Below are positions 1 through 9,568 of a stretch of DNA of 64,000 nucleotides, in pieces. Under the pieces are notes generated by a model. That model did no database searches. It was not told where the DNA came from and saw nothing but the letters and a program-made list of their open reading frames with translations. The stretch comes from Rossellomorea pakistanensis (lineage in GTDB: Bacteria > Bacillota > Bacilli > Bacillales > Bacillaceae_B). The stretch spans positions 930,001-994,000 of the forward strand of contig NZ_JAFBDZ010000002.1 in NCBI RefSeq assembly GCF_016908495.1, given 5' to 3'. A program made the position numbers and the translations under genes. Numbering within the stretch: position 1 is the first letter of the stretch; every line of letters begins with the position of its first letter.

Positions 1-743
1 TTTTTGCCTCCACCAATGAAGCGAAAGTACGCGGTTATAAAAAAGGTCGATTTAGTTTTAATGTCAAAGGTGGACGTTGTGAAGCCTGCCGAGGAGATGG
101 CATTATTAAAATTGAAATGCATTTCCTTCCAGATGTTTATGTTCCGTGTGAAGTGTGTCATGGAAAACGATATAATCGAGAAACCCTTGAAGTTAAATAT
201 AAAGGGAAAAACATATCAGATGTATTAGAAATGACAATTGAAGCGGCACTGGATTTCTTTGAAAATATTCCAAAAATAAACCGTAAACTACAAACCATTG
301 CCGATGTTGGGTTAGGCTATATAAAGCTTGGTCAGCCAGCTACAACCTTATCGGGAGGAGAGGCTCAGCGTGTTAAGCTTGCGTCAGAGCTGCATCGGCG
401 TTCTACGGGCCGATCCCTATATATTTTAGATGAACCAACGACTGGACTGCATGTTGATGATATCTCCCGCTTACTAACCGTTCTTCAACGACTTGTAGAG
501 AATGGTGATACCGTTTTAGTCATTGAGCATAATTTAGATGTCATTAAAGCATCCGATTATATTATTGATCTAGGACCTGAAGGTGGAGACAAAGGTGGAA
601 CGATTGTCGCTCAAGGTACACCTGAAAAAGTGGCGGAAGTAAAGGCTTCTTACACCGGAAGGTATCTAAAGCCGATATTGGTAAGAGATCGAGACAGAAT
701 GAATAAACGGATAAAAGAAAAAGAGGAAGTAACCAGTTCTTAA
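1..743 (+). CDS. uvrA: UvrABC excinuclease subunit A, C-terminal part
   Basis: This is the 3' end of uvrA; the frame opens at base 3 and about 246 residues are present. UvrA is the damage-recognising ABC ATPase of nucleotide excision repair, a cytoplasmic dimer that loads UvrB. Visible are the C-terminal zinc finger (CEAC then CEVC), the ABC signature [15 protein letters not shown], and the second Walker [11 protein letters not shown]. The N-terminal half lies before the window. In B. subtilis uvrA lies close to the yvl genes, as here. The ending EVTSS is an ordinary variable tail. Identification is certain. Confidence 0.97.
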   Translation, partial: FASTNEAKVRGYKKGRFSFNVKGGRCEACRGDGIIKIEMHFLPDVYVPCEVCHGKRYNRETLEVKYKGKNISDVLEMTIEAALDFFENIPKINRKLQTIADVGLGYIKLGQPATTLSGGEAQRVKLASELHRRSTGRSLYILDEPTTGLHVDDISRLLTVLQRLVENGDTVLVIEHNLDVIKASDYIIDLGPEGGDKGGTIVAQGTPEKVAEVKASYTGRYLKPILVRDRDRMNKRIKEKEEVTSS

Positions 744-746
744 AAT

Positions 747-811
747 ATGGTTTCCTACGTGGGGAAGTGAGCAATTGCATGCCACTCCCATGTTAGGAGG
801 CCATTTTTTAT
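747..811 (+). terminator. probable uvrA terminator
   Basis: Immediately after the uvrA stop a long imperfect hairpin pairs TGGTTTCCTACGTGGG-like sequence with its complement ending GGAGGCCA, followed by a run of T. It would end the uvrB-uvrA transcript. The stem has bulges, so the assignment is good but not perfect. Confidence 0.6.
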
Positions 812-977
812 ACCCTCTTTTTATAGTAAATCAACTAACGCTCAATTCTAGCTTGATTAAAAACACAGCTTCAAACCGATTTTTATTCCGTCTCTGGTAG
901 GAGGGAGAAAGGTTTGATATGTGTAAAAATATTTATAAGTGAAATTGGAAAACTGATCTGCAAAATTTTCAACTCAT

Positions 978-1003
978 TGAAACCTTCTTTAATGCGTAAC
1001 GTA
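978..1003 (+). promoter_or_regulatory. sigma-W promoter of yvlABCD
   Basis: TGAAAC at 978-983 is followed after exactly 16 bases by CGTA at 1000-1003, matching the extracytoplasmic-function sigma-W consensus (TGAAAC-N16-CGTA) perfectly. It lies about 27 bases before the yvlA ATG. The B. subtilis yvlABCD genes belong to the sigma-W (cell-envelope stress) regulon, so both sequence and context agree. The promoter also excludes the longer upstream start for yvlA. Confidence 0.88.
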
Positions 1004-1030
1004 AATAGTAGTAAAGGAGTTGAAGTTGTA

Positions 1031-1345
1031 ATGGAGACGAACAAACTACTATCTTCTCTCTGTTATTTCAGTATATTTTTCGCTGGTTTCATTTTTCCGA
1101 TTATCGTCTATTTTATTGCCGAGGATCCAGAGGTCAAGAATCACGCGAAGGTTGCTTTTCTTTCTCATTTGCTGCCTGTAATAGCTGTTCCGTTGGTCAT
1201 AGCTGGAGTGTTTTTTGACATTGGTATTCTTGCGACGGGAAGCGGTTTTCCGTTCTTTATGAGTATGGGGATAGGAATATCGATTTTATTGAGTATCGTA
1301 GTGATGATTTGGAATATTTATAGAGGAATTAAGATTCTACTTTAA
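1031..1345 (+). CDS. yvlA: DUF4870-type small membrane protein
   Basis: A 104-residue protein with about three hydrophobic segments (around residues 8-28, 40-62 and 72-100) and the polar loop AEDPEVKNHAKVAFLSH typical of DUF4870 proteins. I chose ATG 1031 because a GGAG lies upstream and the sigma-W promoter falls inside the longer possible frame. It is the first gene of the yvlABCD operon, 16 bases before yvlB. The exact function is unknown; regulation points to a role in envelope stress. Confidence 0.8.
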   Translation: METNKLLSSLCYFSIFFAGFIFPIIVYFIAEDPEVKNHAKVAFLSHLLPVIAVPLVIAGVFFDIGILATGSGFPFFMSMGIGISILLSIVVMIWNIYRGIKILL

Positions 1346-1361
1346 TTGGAGGAGTTAAAAT

Positions 1362-2492
1362 ATGAGTGAACAACGTAAACGTATATTGGAATTAGTGGAA
1401 AAGGGAACCATATCCGCACAAGAAGCATTAGCGCTTTTAGAAGCATTGGATAAGGAAAAAGCGACAGAAGAAGAAAAAGAGAAAGACCTCTTTAATGAAT
1501 TGGTTGCGGATGCTCATGAAGAAAAGAAAAATGAAGAAAAATCAGAGAAGACTTCCTCACATAAGCAAAAGGATAAGCTCATGGATTTCATGCAATCGGC
1601 ACTCAATAAAATTAAAAACTTTGATTTTGATTTTCAAATCAATCATTCTGTTGAAGTTTCACATGTTTTTCAACAATCAGAAGTGTTACTAAGAGAGGTT
1701 TCAGTGGATGTTGCCAACGGAAAGGTTGAGCTTTATCCGTGGGATCAAGATGAAGTGCGAATAGAATGTAAGGCAAAGGTTTATCGAACAGACGATGAGG
1801 AAGCAGCAAGAAGGAGTTTTCTAGCGAATACGACATTCTCGATTGAAAATGGCACTCTCCGCTACGGAACTGAATTAAAGTGGATGAAGGTTGATACGAA
1901 AATATACTTTCCTCAGCAGCAATATGAAAAAATGTATGTAAGAATTTTTAATGGGGGGATCAAAGCCAATACGCTTGATACCGAAACTCTTAAACTCAAA
2001 ACAGCTAATGGCAGAATCGATGTAAATGGATTAAAAAGTAAAAAAGCGGAGATTGATACGTCAAATGGAGCGATAAAATTATTAGATGTTGTATCAGAAA
2101 AGATGGAAGTGGAATCGATTAATGGCAAAATTCTTGTTGAAGGAGATATCCACTACAGCGATCTCCAATCTTTAAATGGAAATGTTGTCCTCTCATTAAC
2201 AGGTGAAAAAGCAGATACGATTCACACCAAAGCGGTTACAGGGAATATCGACTTGTATGTTCCTGAACATATGACGATTGAAGGGGAAGCGAAATCGAAT
2301 TTGGGTAGTTTTAAGATGGCGATGAAGGGAATAGAAGTCATAGAGGAAAAAAATGAAGTCGTCCAAAAACACATTCGTTTTTCAAAACAAGGAGATTTAG
2401 CAGATAAGCTTCATATTTTTGCAGATACTAAAACAGGATCGGTCCTCATAAAAAAGTATGAACCGACAAATGATATATATGATGAAGCTTAA
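1362..2492 (+). CDS. yvlB: DUF4097 adhesin-like protein YvlB
   Basis: A 376-residue protein. Residues 1-35 (EQRKRILELVEKGTISAQEALALLEAL) form a SHOCT-like helical hairpin; residues 40-75 are a charged Glu/Lys linker; the rest is DUF4097, repeats with NG turns (VANGKVEL, TANGRIDV, TSNGAIKL, SINGKILV, SLNGNVVL) expected to fold as a beta-helix. There is no signal peptide or transmembrane helix. The best-studied relatives are the LiaX-like proteins of envelope-stress circuits in Firmicutes. A GGAGG site precedes the ATG. It lies in the sigma-W operon between yvlA and yvlC; the molecular role is inferred only. Confidence 0.85.
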   Translation: MSEQRKRILELVEKGTISAQEALALLEALDKEKATEEEKEKDLFNELVADAHEEKKNEEKSEKTSSHKQKDKLMDFMQSALNKIKNFDFDFQINHSVEVSHVFQQSEVLLREVSVDVANGKVELYPWDQDEVRIECKAKVYRTDDEEAARRSFLANTTFSIENGTLRYGTELKWMKVDTKIYFPQQQYEKMYVRIFNGGIKANTLDTETLKLKTANGRIDVNGLKSKKAEIDTSNGAIKLLDVVSEKMEVESINGKILVEGDIHYSDLQSLNGNVVLSLTGEKADTIHTKAVTGNIDLYVPEHMTIEGEAKSNLGSFKMAMKGIEVIEEKNEVVQKHIRFSKQGDLADKLHIFADTKTGSVLIKKYEPTNDIYDEA

Positions 2493-2513
2493 GAAATAGA
2501 AAGGTTGATGGTC

Positions 2514-2720
2514 ATGAGAAACAAATTAGCTCGATCACGTTCAAATCGAAAGGTTGCAGGAGTATTGGGAGGGCTATCACATACTATCGGTATCAGTGCA
2601 ACGATATTAAGGGTTATTTTTATTATTGCCCTGTTTCCAACAGGATTTTTTCCACTAGTCATTGTCTATGCTCTCTTAACCTTTGTGCTCCCGAATGAGG
2701 AGGATCAGATAGTCGAATGA
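2514..2720 (+). CDS. yvlC: PspC-domain membrane protein YvlC
   Basis: A 68-residue PspC-family protein: a basic N-terminus (NKLARSRSNRKVAGVLGGL) followed by one or two membrane segments. PspC proteins sit in the membrane and take part in phage-shock or envelope-stress signalling. I chose ATG 2514 because the AAAGG site at about 2500 is too close to ATG 2508. The stop overlaps the yvlD start by four bases (ATGA), implying translational coupling. Confidence 0.85.
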   Translation: MRNKLARSRSNRKVAGVLGGLSHTIGISATILRVIFIIALFPTGFFPLVIVYALLTFVLPNEEDQIVE

Positions 2721-3073
2721 GATGGATCATTGGGATTATTATTAATGCTGTATTGTTTTTAGCTATTGCTGGGTATTTCGAAGGGTTTGAAGTATCCGGC
2801 TTTGGTTCAGCAATTATCGCCAGCTTGATTTTATCTATATTGAACGTTTTGGTAAAACCCATACTCATTATCTTAACCCTACCTGTTACGATCTTGACTC
2901 TAGGTTTGTTTCTGTTCGTGATTAATGCCATTACACTACTGATTACTGATGGAATAATGGGGAGCTCATTCGAAATAGACGGATTTGGAATGGCTCTGCT
3001 GGCATCAGTCATTTTAGCACTTGTCAATTTAGTCATTCAAAAAGCGGTTATAGAACCGATGAAAGAAAAATAA
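2717..3073 (+). CDS. yvlD: phage-holin-family-4-type membrane protein YvlD
   Basis: A 118-residue, very hydrophobic protein with four predicted membrane helices (around residues 3-21, 27-47, 55-78 and 88-110). The family is named after phage holins (Phage_holin_4_2) but chromosomal copies are not prophage genes. It overlaps yvlC by four bases and is the last gene of the sigma-W-driven yvlABCD operon, followed at once by a strong terminator. Confidence 0.85.
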   Translation: MRWIIGIIINAVLFLAIAGYFEGFEVSGFGSAIIASLILSILNVLVKPILIILTLPVTILTLGLFLFVINAITLLITDGIMGSSFEIDGFGMALLASVILALVNLVIQKAVIEPMKEK

Positions 3074-3112
3074 AAAGAGTTGGCCTGTTATTTGTGGTCA
3101 ACTCTTTTTTAT
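3072..3112 (+). terminator. Rho-independent terminator of yvlABCD
   Basis: AAAAAGAGTTG and CAACTCTTTTTT form a near-perfect stem around a short loop directly after yvlD, with T runs in both directions, so it can also serve the convergent amidase gene. Confidence 0.85.
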
Positions 3113-3131
3113 TAACAAAGAACTCAAATCT

Positions 3132-3794
3132 TCAGCTCTTCTTGATAAAAGCATCAAATCCAGCATTTTTTAATTTTTTTAAAAGCGCCATGGCATTTTC
3201 GTAATTAGAAAAAGCACCTGTTTGAACCCGGTAAAGCTTGGTGGATTTCGTTAATGAATAGGTTGAGGCGATTCCCTTTACAATTGCTTCTGCACACAAT
3301 TTTCTATAGGCACCTGATTTTAATAATGTGGCCTCATGTTTATTTGTCATAAAACCACACTCTACTAAGATAGAGGTCATCTTCGTTTCTCTTAAAACAT
3401 GGAAATTAGCTCTTTTCACGCCGCGATTTCGTAGTCCTGTATGCTTGATGAGTTCATTTTGAACGTTCTTAGCAAGTCGTGATGCTTCAGCGGTTGGGGA
3501 TGGATAGACATATGTTTCAATCCCACCAACGCCATTCCAACCTCGACCATAAGCATTGGCATGAATAGAAACAAAGCAACGTGCTTTCAAACTGTTTGCA
3601 AAATCTGTCCTTGTTTGAAGTGGAACATCGAGGTGATCAGAGTGTGTTATATTAACTTCAACATGATTATAGGATTCTAGTTTCTCCTTTGCATATTTTG
3701 CTACAGCCCTATTGAATTCGTATTCCCTCATTCCATCTGGTGTCCGCTTTCCAGGAGTCATTAAGCCATGACCCGCATCTAAGACAATAATCAT
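3132..3794 (-). CDS. N-acetylmuramoyl-L-alanine amidase with C-terminal SPOR domain (CwlC-like)
   Basis: A 220-residue peptidoglycan amidase that would cleave the MurNAc-L-Ala bond. Residues 1-180 are Amidase_3: zinc ligands in DAGHG (His9), the Glu in MREYEFN and SIHAN (His near 78), with the catalytic Glu in ILVECGF. Residues 187-220 (LYRVQTGAFSNYENAMALLKKLK) are one SPOR repeat that binds denuded glycan. No signal peptide or membrane anchor precedes the catalytic core. In B. subtilis this layout belongs to CwlC, made in the mother cell and acting from inside at lysis, and also to prophage endolysins. AAGGAGG precedes the start. Sporulation use is inferred. Confidence 0.85.
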   Translation of the reverse strand: MIIVLDAGHGLMTPGKRTPDGMREYEFNRAVAKYAKEKLESYNHVEVNITHSDHLDVPLQTRTDFANSLKARCFVSIHANAYGRGWNGVGGIETYVYPSPTAEASRLAKNVQNELIKHTGLRNRGVKRANFHVLRETKMTSILVECGFMTNKHEATLLKSGAYRKLCAEAIVKGIASTYSLTKSTKLYRVQTGAFSNYENAMALLKKLKNAGFDAFIKKS

Positions 3795-3966
3795 TCCATC
3801 TCCTCCTTTTTGATCTTCATTTGTTATATAGAGAAGTGAACAAGAATTGGGACACCTTTAAAAAATCAGCAGGACTGGTCGTTTGAAAGGGAATAATGCT
3901 AAAATAGGAAAGTACTTAAACATATATAGATTTTTACCCTCATTAGAAGAAAAAGGAGGATGTCCC

Positions 3967-4902
3967 TTGGCGAAGGTCCGTACAAAAGACATATTAGAAA
4001 AATTCAATCTTGAACTTGTGAGTGGTGAAGAAGGATTACACCGACCAATCACTACGAGTGATATTTCAAGGCCGGGACTAGAGATGGCTGGGTATTTTAA
4101 TTACTATCCAGCTGAGCGAATCCAGATACTTGGAATGACTGAGCTTTCTTTCTTAGAATTATTAAGTGATAAAGAAAGAGAAATACGAATGGAAGAGTTA
4201 TGTACTGATATTACTCCGGGAATTATTATTTCGAGAGGATTAGACATTCCAGAAGAATTAATCACCGCATCTGAGAAACATTCTGTGCCAGTCTTGCGTT
4301 CTCCGATGAAGACTACTCGTTTCTCTAGTAGATTAACGAATTTCCTTGAAAGTAAATTAGCCCCTACAACGGCTGTACATGGAGTGCTTGTCGACATCTA
4401 TGGGATTGGGGTCCTTATTACGGGGAAGAGTGGAGTAGGTAAAAGTGAAACGGCACTCGAGCTTGTGAAAAGGGGACATCGTCTTGTAGCAGATGATTGT
4501 GTTGAAATTAGACAAGAGGATTCTGACACACTCATTGGAAGTTCTCCAGAATTGATCGAACATCTATTAGAAATTAGAGGTCTTGGGATTATCAATGTGA
4601 TGACTTTGTTTGGTGCTGGAGCAGTGAGAAGTTATAAACGAATCACTCTATGTATAAACTTAGAGCTATGGGACCAAACCAAACAATATGATCGTTTAGG
4701 TCTTGAAGAAGAAACAATGAAAATCATTGATACGGATATTACGAAATTAACGATCCCAGTTCGTCCAGGTCGAAATCTTGCCGTGATCATTGAAGTGGCT
4801 GCAATGAACGTCCGACTAAAGCGTATGGGAGTTAATGCAGCGGAGCAGTTCACAAATCGACTGAACGATGTCATTATAGATGGAGAACACGAAGACTTAT
4901 AA
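3967..4902 (+). CDS. hprK: HPr kinase/phosphorylase
   Basis: A 311-residue bifunctional enzyme that phosphorylates Ser46 of HPr and Crh and reverses the reaction, setting CcpA-dependent catabolite repression. The P-loop GKSGVGKS lies near residues 152-160, followed by the family signature [21 protein letters not shown] chose TTG 3967 because AAAGGAGG lies six bases upstream and the product then begins MAKVRTKD like the B. subtilis protein; an upstream in-frame extension to 3883 lacks similarity. It heads hprK-lgt-yvoD-ppaX-yvoF. Its substrate Crh is encoded about 18 kb away. Confidence 0.97.
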   Translation: MAKVRTKDILEKFNLELVSGEEGLHRPITTSDISRPGLEMAGYFNYYPAERIQILGMTELSFLELLSDKEREIRMEELCTDITPGIIISRGLDIPEELITASEKHSVPVLRSPMKTTRFSSRLTNFLESKLAPTTAVHGVLVDIYGIGVLITGKSGVGKSETALELVKRGHRLVADDCVEIRQEDSDTLIGSSPELIEHLLEIRGLGIINVMTLFGAGAVRSYKRITLCINLELWDQTKQYDRLGLEEETMKIIDTDITKLTIPVRPGRNLAVIIEVAAMNVRLKRMGVNAAEQFTNRLNDVIIDGEHEDL

Positions 4903-4919
4903 GAAAAGGAGAACAGATA

Positions 4920-5741
4920 ATGGAACAGACTATTACCCCGCTGAACCCAATAGCCTTTGAACTTGGACCTATTCAGGTGCACTGGTATGGGATTATTATT
5001 GGTCTTGGAATTGCACTGGCTCTCTATTTGGCTGTAAAAGAAAGTAAGAGGCTTGGGATGCCTGAAGATACGTTTATTGATTTAGTTGTATGGGCAATTC
5101 CTGCTGCGATTATTTGTGCGAGGATTTATTACGTTGCCTTTGAATGGGAGTATTATGTAGATAATCCTGGTAGTATTATTGCGATATGGAATGGTGGAAT
5201 CGCCATCCATGGTGCTTTAATTGGGTCTGTTATTACAGCATTGATTTTTGCAAAGGTAAAGGGATTGTCTTTCTGGAAATTAACCGATATTGCGGCCCCA
5301 AGTATCATTCTAGGGCAAGCAATTGGTCGTTGGGGAAATTTTATGAATCAGGAAGCCCATGGTGGGGAAGTCACTCGTCAGTTTTTAGAAAATCTCATGC
5401 TTCCTGACTTTATTATTAATCAAATGTATATTGATGGTGCTTATTATCATCCAACCTTCTTGTATGAATCACTTTGGAATCTAGCTGGCTTTATTCTTCT
5501 GTTAATTTTGAGACGAAAGGTTAATTTACGTCGAGGAGAGCTGTTCTTAACCTATATTATTTGGTATTCGGTCGGCCGATTCTTTGTCGAAGGGCTACGA
5601 ACAGATAGCTTGATGCTTACAGAGTATTTACGGGTTGCTCAAGTCCTCTCCATTGCTTTAATTGTTGTAGCTGTGGCCATTTGGATTTACCGTCGTACAA
5701 AGGGGCATGCCGCTAAAAAATATAATGAAATCGATGCATAG
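4920..5741 (+). CDS. lgt: prolipoprotein diacylglyceryl transferase
   Basis: A 273-residue integral membrane enzyme that moves diacylglyceryl from phosphatidylglycerol to the lipobox cysteine of prolipoproteins. About seven membrane helices are visible, as is the Lgt signature [14 protein letters not shown] near residue 137. AAAAGGAG precedes the ATG and the gene starts 17 bases after hprK. Likely clients in this window include the lipoproteins at 15.2-15.5 kb and 60.0 kb. Confidence 0.97.
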   Translation: MEQTITPLNPIAFELGPIQVHWYGIIIGLGIALALYLAVKESKRLGMPEDTFIDLVVWAIPAAIICARIYYVAFEWEYYVDNPGSIIAIWNGGIAIHGALIGSVITALIFAKVKGLSFWKLTDIAAPSIILGQAIGRWGNFMNQEAHGGEVTRQFLENLMLPDFIINQMYIDGAYYHPTFLYESLWNLAGFILLLILRRKVNLRRGELFLTYIIWYSVGRFFVEGLRTDSLMLTEYLRVAQVLSIALIVVAVAIWIYRRTKGHAAKKYNEIDA

Positions 5742-5785
5742 CCTTTAAGTTAGGAGAGAATCTTTTAAAGAGGGAGTAGGGAGAA

Positions 5786-6727
5786 ATGCTTGGAACATCT
5801 GTGAAAAATGGTACCGTTGTTGGTTTAAAAACAACGTGGTCGCTCGGGAAAATAATTTTTCCCGTCACGCTAATTGTCGTTATCTTACAGTATACTCCAG
5901 TTCTTCCATGGGTGATGAAAGTGATTTCTCCTTTTATGAAGTTGCTTGGCCTTTCGGGAGATGCTGCAATACCGCTTGTACTCGGGAATTTTTTGAACTT
6001 ATACGCGGGAATAGCTGGAATCCTTTCACTAGAGCTAACGGTGAAAGAAGTATTTATAGTGGCTGTAATGCTATCGTTTTCCCATAATCTTCTGATTGAA
6101 TCGGGTGTTGCCACTAAAGTGGGCGTTAAAATGTGGGTCATTCTGCTTGTTCGGCTTGGATTAGCGTTTTTCTCCGCCATTGTGATTAATCTTGTATGGG
6201 ATGGTGGAGGTGAGCTTGCGCAATATGGAATGGTTCCTCCACAAGAATCGATCCCAGATGGATGGGGAGAGATCTTATTGGTGGGTCTACAAAAAGCAGG
6301 ATACGGAGTAGTGCAATTAGCGTTAATTGTGATCCCGCTTATGATTGTGATCCAAATTATGAAGGATAAGAAATGGCTTGAAGTCTTTTCAAAATGGATG
6401 TCTCCGTTTACAAGAGCGCTTGGAATGAATGAGAACACATCGACAACATTAGCTGCAGGATTGCTTATAGGATTGGCTTATGGGGCTGGTGTCATGATTC
6501 AAGCTGTTAAAGAGGATGGTGTAAGTAAGAAGGATGTCACCATTGCCTTTATTTTTCTTGTATCCTGTCACGCAGTTGTGGAAGATACCCTTATCTTCAT
6601 CCCGTTAGGTATTCCAGTGCTTCCATTACTCATCATTCGACTAGTAACAGCTATTCTCTTAACACTAGTGGTCGCGTTTGTCTGGAGAAAACTAGAAGTG
6701 TCAAAAGGAAAGGAAGCAACATTATGA
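5786..6727 (+). CDS. yvoD: nucleoside-recognition (Gate) domain membrane protein YvoD
   Basis: A 313-residue membrane protein with around eight helices and two Gate/nucleoside-recognition segments, one N-terminal ([20 protein letters not shown]) and one C-terminal ([19 protein letters not shown]). The fold is related to spore maturation proteins A/B and nucleoside transporters, but the substrate is unknown. It sits between lgt and ppaX as in B. subtilis, and its stop overlaps the ppaX start by four bases. Confidence 0.88.
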   Translation: MLGTSVKNGTVVGLKTTWSLGKIIFPVTLIVVILQYTPVLPWVMKVISPFMKLLGLSGDAAIPLVLGNFLNLYAGIAGILSLELTVKEVFIVAVMLSFSHNLLIESGVATKVGVKMWVILLVRLGLAFFSAIVINLVWDGGGELAQYGMVPPQESIPDGWGEILLVGLQKAGYGVVQLALIVIPLMIVIQIMKDKKWLEVFSKWMSPFTRALGMNENTSTTLAAGLLIGLAYGAGVMIQAVKEDGVSKKDVTIAFIFLVSCHAVVEDTLIFIPLGIPVLPLLIIRLVTAILLTLVVAFVWRKLEVSKGKEATL

Positions 6728-7377
6728 AGAAGCAAAACATTACAACGATTTTATTTGATTTAGATGGAACCTTAATTAATACGAATGAATTAATTATTTC
6801 CTCTTTTTTGCATACATTAGATTATTATTTTCCAAATAAGTATGGAAGAGATGATGTCCTCCCGTTTATGGGTCCGCCTTTAGAGGAGTCCTTTCAAAAG
6901 GTAAATCCTGATACGGTTGATGAAATGGTCAAAAGGTACCGTGCGTATAATTTGGAGAATCATGATTTGTTAGTTACGGAGTTTGAAGGGGTTTATGAAA
7001 CGGTAAAGACTTTATATGAAAATGGGTATAAGCTGGCAATTGTATCTACAAAAACAAGGAATGGTGTCTTAAAAGGATTAAAGTTAACAAAATTGGATAA
7101 ATTTTTTGATGTCGTGATTACCTTGGATGAAGTTGAACATGCGAAGCCGCATCCAGAACCAATTGAGAAAGCTTTGGAACAGCTTGGGGCTTCAGCAGGT
7201 GAAACCATTATGGTTGGTGATAACCATCATGATATTCTAGCTGGGAAAAATGCTGGGACTTTTTCTGCGGGTGTCGCTTGGAGTGCAAAAGGCCGTGAGC
7301 ATTTAGCCGGCTTCGAGCCTGATTTTATGTTAAAAGAGATGGCTGATTTATTAGATGTTGTCGGAGTCGGACACTAA
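6724..7377 (+). CDS. ppaX: pyrophosphatase PpaX (HAD family)
   Basis: A 217-residue HAD hydrolase that in B. subtilis destroys the pyrophosphate released by HprK/P phosphorolysis of P-Ser-HPr, which explains its place behind hprK. HAD motif I is FDLDGTL, motif II VSTKT, and motif III/IV the Lys in HAKPHPEP plus GDNHHD. The start overlaps yvoD by four bases and the stop overlaps the yvoF ATG by one base. Confidence 0.93.
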   Translation: MKKQNITTILFDLDGTLINTNELIISSFLHTLDYYFPNKYGRDDVLPFMGPPLEESFQKVNPDTVDEMVKRYRAYNLENHDLLVTEFEGVYETVKTLYENGYKLAIVSTKTRNGVLKGLKLTKLDKFFDVVITLDEVEHAKPHPEPIEKALEQLGASAGETIMVGDNHHDILAGKNAGTFSAGVAWSAKGREHLAGFEPDFMLKEMADLLDVVGVGH

Positions 7378-7913
7378 TGAGAAGAACCACTCGGTACCCG
7401 GTCAGTGGTGGTAATTCGTTGTGGCATGTTTATAAAACAGTCCCTTTTGTAAAGGTCGTGAAAAATTTTGTTGTGATCCAACTGGCCAGGTACACCCCTT
7501 TTCTTGGAATGAAGAATTGGCTGTATCGGAATTGTTTAAAGATGAAGGTAGGCGAGCAGACCTCGTTTGCTCTAATGGTTATGGTAGATGTCATGTTCCC
7601 CGAAAAAATTTCAGTCGGTCGAAATACGGTGATTGGATACAACACGACAATTTTGGCCCACGAATATTTGATAAAAGAGTACCGTTTGGGGGAAGTGGAG
7701 ATTGGCAGTGAAGTGATGATCGGTGCGAATACAACGATTCTTCCAGGTGTGGAAATCGGTGACGGGGCCATTGTATCTGCGGGCACTCTTGTACATAAGG
7801 ATGTTCCTTCAGGCTCCTTTGTTGGAGGGAATCCGATGAAAGTGATTTATACACCTGAAGAGCTTTTAGCAAGATGGAAAGATGATCCGATTTATGGTAA
7901 TGAAAAGGGATAG
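7377..7913 (+). CDS. yvoF: left-handed beta-helix acetyltransferase YvoF
   Basis: A 178-residue protein of the hexapeptide-repeat acyltransferase family: isoleucine-patch turns (VEIGSEVMIGANTTILPGVEIGDGAIVSAGTLV) and the FVGGNPMKVI C-terminal signature of CoA-dependent O-acetyltransferases. The acceptor is unknown. It is last in the hprK operon and is followed by a terminator. Confidence 0.88.
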   Translation: MRRTTRYPVSGGNSLWHVYKTVPFVKVVKNFVVIQLARYTPFLGMKNWLYRNCLKMKVGEQTSFALMVMVDVMFPEKISVGRNTVIGYNTTILAHEYLIKEYRLGEVEIGSEVMIGANTTILPGVEIGDGAIVSAGTLVHKDVPSGSFVGGNPMKVIYTPEELLARWKDDPIYGNEKG

Positions 7914-7915
7914 AA

Positions 7916-7957
7916 AGCCGTTCTCTGTGCATAATGCATGGAAGGACGGTTTTTTTG
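7916..7957 (+). terminator. terminator of the hprK-yvoF operon
   Basis: CCGTTCT pairs with AGGACGG (one G-T wobble) around a loop and is followed by seven T. It lies right after the yvoF stop. Confidence 0.8.
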
Positions 7958-8017
7958 TATTTTTAGAGTTAAATGAAGTTGGGGAATTTTGGAGTGGTTT
8001 AAGGGAAGAAAGGTTTG

Positions 8018-8235
8018 CAGTGGCAAGCATAAGCGCCTAGCTCCTCGAGACATATGCCAAATCGTATAGAAAGGGAAAGATTACACCTTCTAGGTGACTC
8101 GACTTATGCTTGTCAGAGGCCCACAGGATGTGGGTTAGAAAGGCGTTGCCAAAGGAAGTGGAAAACTTAGCCTTTCATCCTCTATACGAGGCGCTTCTAC
8201 TTTTCTGGTGTCCGACAAATTCCGGGTGGTGCCTT
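8018..8235. repeat. structured intergenic element between yvoF and hisZ
   Basis: The 460-base gap before hisZ holds nested inverted repeats: AAGCATAAG (8025-8033) with CTTATGCTT (8103-8111), CGAG (8046-8049) with CTCG (8098-8101), CGTATAGA with CTATACG further out, and the small hairpin GGCCCACAGGATGTGGGTT. No ORF is visible. It resembles an intergenic repeat or structured RNA of bacilli more than a leader. GGGTGGTGCC near 8224 recalls a T-box core but lacks the AxxAGGGTGGTACCGCG match and a following terminator. Confidence 0.45.
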
Positions 8236-8374
8236 GAACCGTTCTATGTTAAACTACTAAATAACTTCAGTTCATTAGCGAAGTAAAGGATTTTGAATAT
8301 TGGATATATACCAATCTCTAGATAAGAGAAAATTGATTAATAGAGAGTGGATTCTTTAGAGTAAGGTGGTCATT

Positions 8375-9568
8375 ATGTCGAAGCTATTTATGTTTGAGAA
8401 GCCATTAGGGATGAGAGATACCTTTCCTCATTTATACGAAGCAAAACACACATTGAAAAAAATAATGGAAGAAACCGTAAATGGCTGGGGCTATCGTTTT
8501 ATTGAGACCCCAACATTAGAATATTATGAAACGGTCGGCGAAGCATCAGCCATTCTTGATCAACAGCTTTTTAAATTACTAGATCAGCAGGGACATACAC
8601 TTGTCTTAAGACCGGATATGACCGCACCCATAGCAAGGGTAGCGGCTTCAAAATTATTAAAGGATGAACGACCGCTCAGATTAGCTTATACAGCAAATGT
8701 TTTTCGTGCCCAACAGCGAGAAGGTGGCCGACCTGCTGAGTTTGAACAAGTAGGGATTGAATGTATTGGAGATGCATCCGTCAGTGCAGACGGAGAGGTC
8801 ATTGCATTAATGGTATCTGTCCTGAGGGAAACGGGATTGAAGAATTTTAAGATTTCGATTGGACATATTGGATTTGTACACGCTCTGTTTAAGCAAATTT
8901 TAGGAACAGAAGAGCGAGCAAATATTCTAAGAAGATACTTATATGAAAAAAATTATGTTGGATACAGACGACATATAGAAAATCTTTCGCTTTCATCGAT
9001 TGATAAGAAGCGCCTATTATCCTTCTTAAATTTGAGAGGAGAACAGGCATCATTAGATAAGGCTTTCCCATTATTAGAAGGAAATGAAGAAGGAAGAAAG
9101 GCTCTGGCACAGCTCCAAGAACTATGGGCCATTTTATGTGATTTTGGTGTTGAGGACTTCGTGAAATTTGACTTAAGCCTTGTCAGTCATATGAGCTATT
9201 ATTCTGGCATTCTTTTTGAGGTATATGCCGATAATGTTGGCTATGCGATTGGGAATGGAGGACGTTACAACAAGCTTCTTGAGAAGTTCGGCAAACAGTC
9301 AGGGGCAACCGGATTTGCATTAAGAGTAGATTACACGTTAGAGGCATTAGGAACGTTATCTTTTGAATCTGATTTAGAGTGTGTCCTTTTTAGCGCTGAA
9401 CGGAGAAAAGAAGCGATTGAACTGGCAGGTATACTACGTAAACAAGGTAAGAAGGTTGTCCTTCAAGATTGGAAAGGAATTGACGAGGTCGATGACTTTT
9501 CAAAACGGTTTAGCGATGTGCACTACTTTATCGGAAGAAGTCAAAGGCAGGTGGATGATGATGCGTGA
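8375..9568 (+). CDS. hisZ: ATP phosphoribosyltransferase regulatory subunit HisZ
   Basis: A 397-residue paralogue of histidyl-tRNA synthetase lacking the usual anticodon-binding domain. It forms a complex with the short HisG and is needed for the first step of histidine synthesis. The class II core is seen in [39 protein letters not shown] and [13 protein letters not shown] chose ATG 8375 because AAGGTGG lies five bases upstream. Its 3' end overlaps hisG by eight bases, so the two subunits are translationally coupled. Confidence 0.95.
   Translation: MSKLFMFEKPLGMRDTFPHLYEAKHTLKKIMEETVNGWGYRFIETPTLEYYETVGEASAILDQQLFKLLDQQGHTLVLRPDMTAPIARVAASKLLKDERPLRLAYTANVFRAQQREGGRPAEFEQVGIECIGDASVSADGEVIALMVSVLRETGLKNFKISIGHIGFVHALFKQILGTEERANILRRYLYEKNYVGYRRHIENLSLSSIDKKRLLSFLNLRGEQASLDKAFPLLEGNEEGRKALAQLQELWAILCDFGVEDFVKFDLSLVSHMSYYSGILFEVYADNVGYAIGNGGRYNKLLEKFGKQSGATGFALRVDYTLEALGTLSFESDLECVLFSAERRKEAIELAGILRKQGKKVVLQDWKGIDEVDDFSKRFSDVHYFIGRSQRQVDDDA

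Noticed and set aside
914-1030. 39-residue N-terminal extension of yvlA
   Set aside because: The sigma-W promoter lies inside it and it has no similarity to the family.
2717-3073. Prophage remnant because of the holin-family name of YvlD
   Set aside because: The family is chromosomal in bacilli and sits in the conserved yvlABCD operon.
8200-8260. T-box leader of the his operon (GGGTGGTGCC)
   Set aside because: Only part of the T-box core is present, the CCGCG completion is missing and no terminator/antiterminator pair follows before hisZ.
9381-9560. Upstream extension of hisG
   Set aside because: It lies within hisZ; a well-placed ribosome site and homology put the start at 9561.
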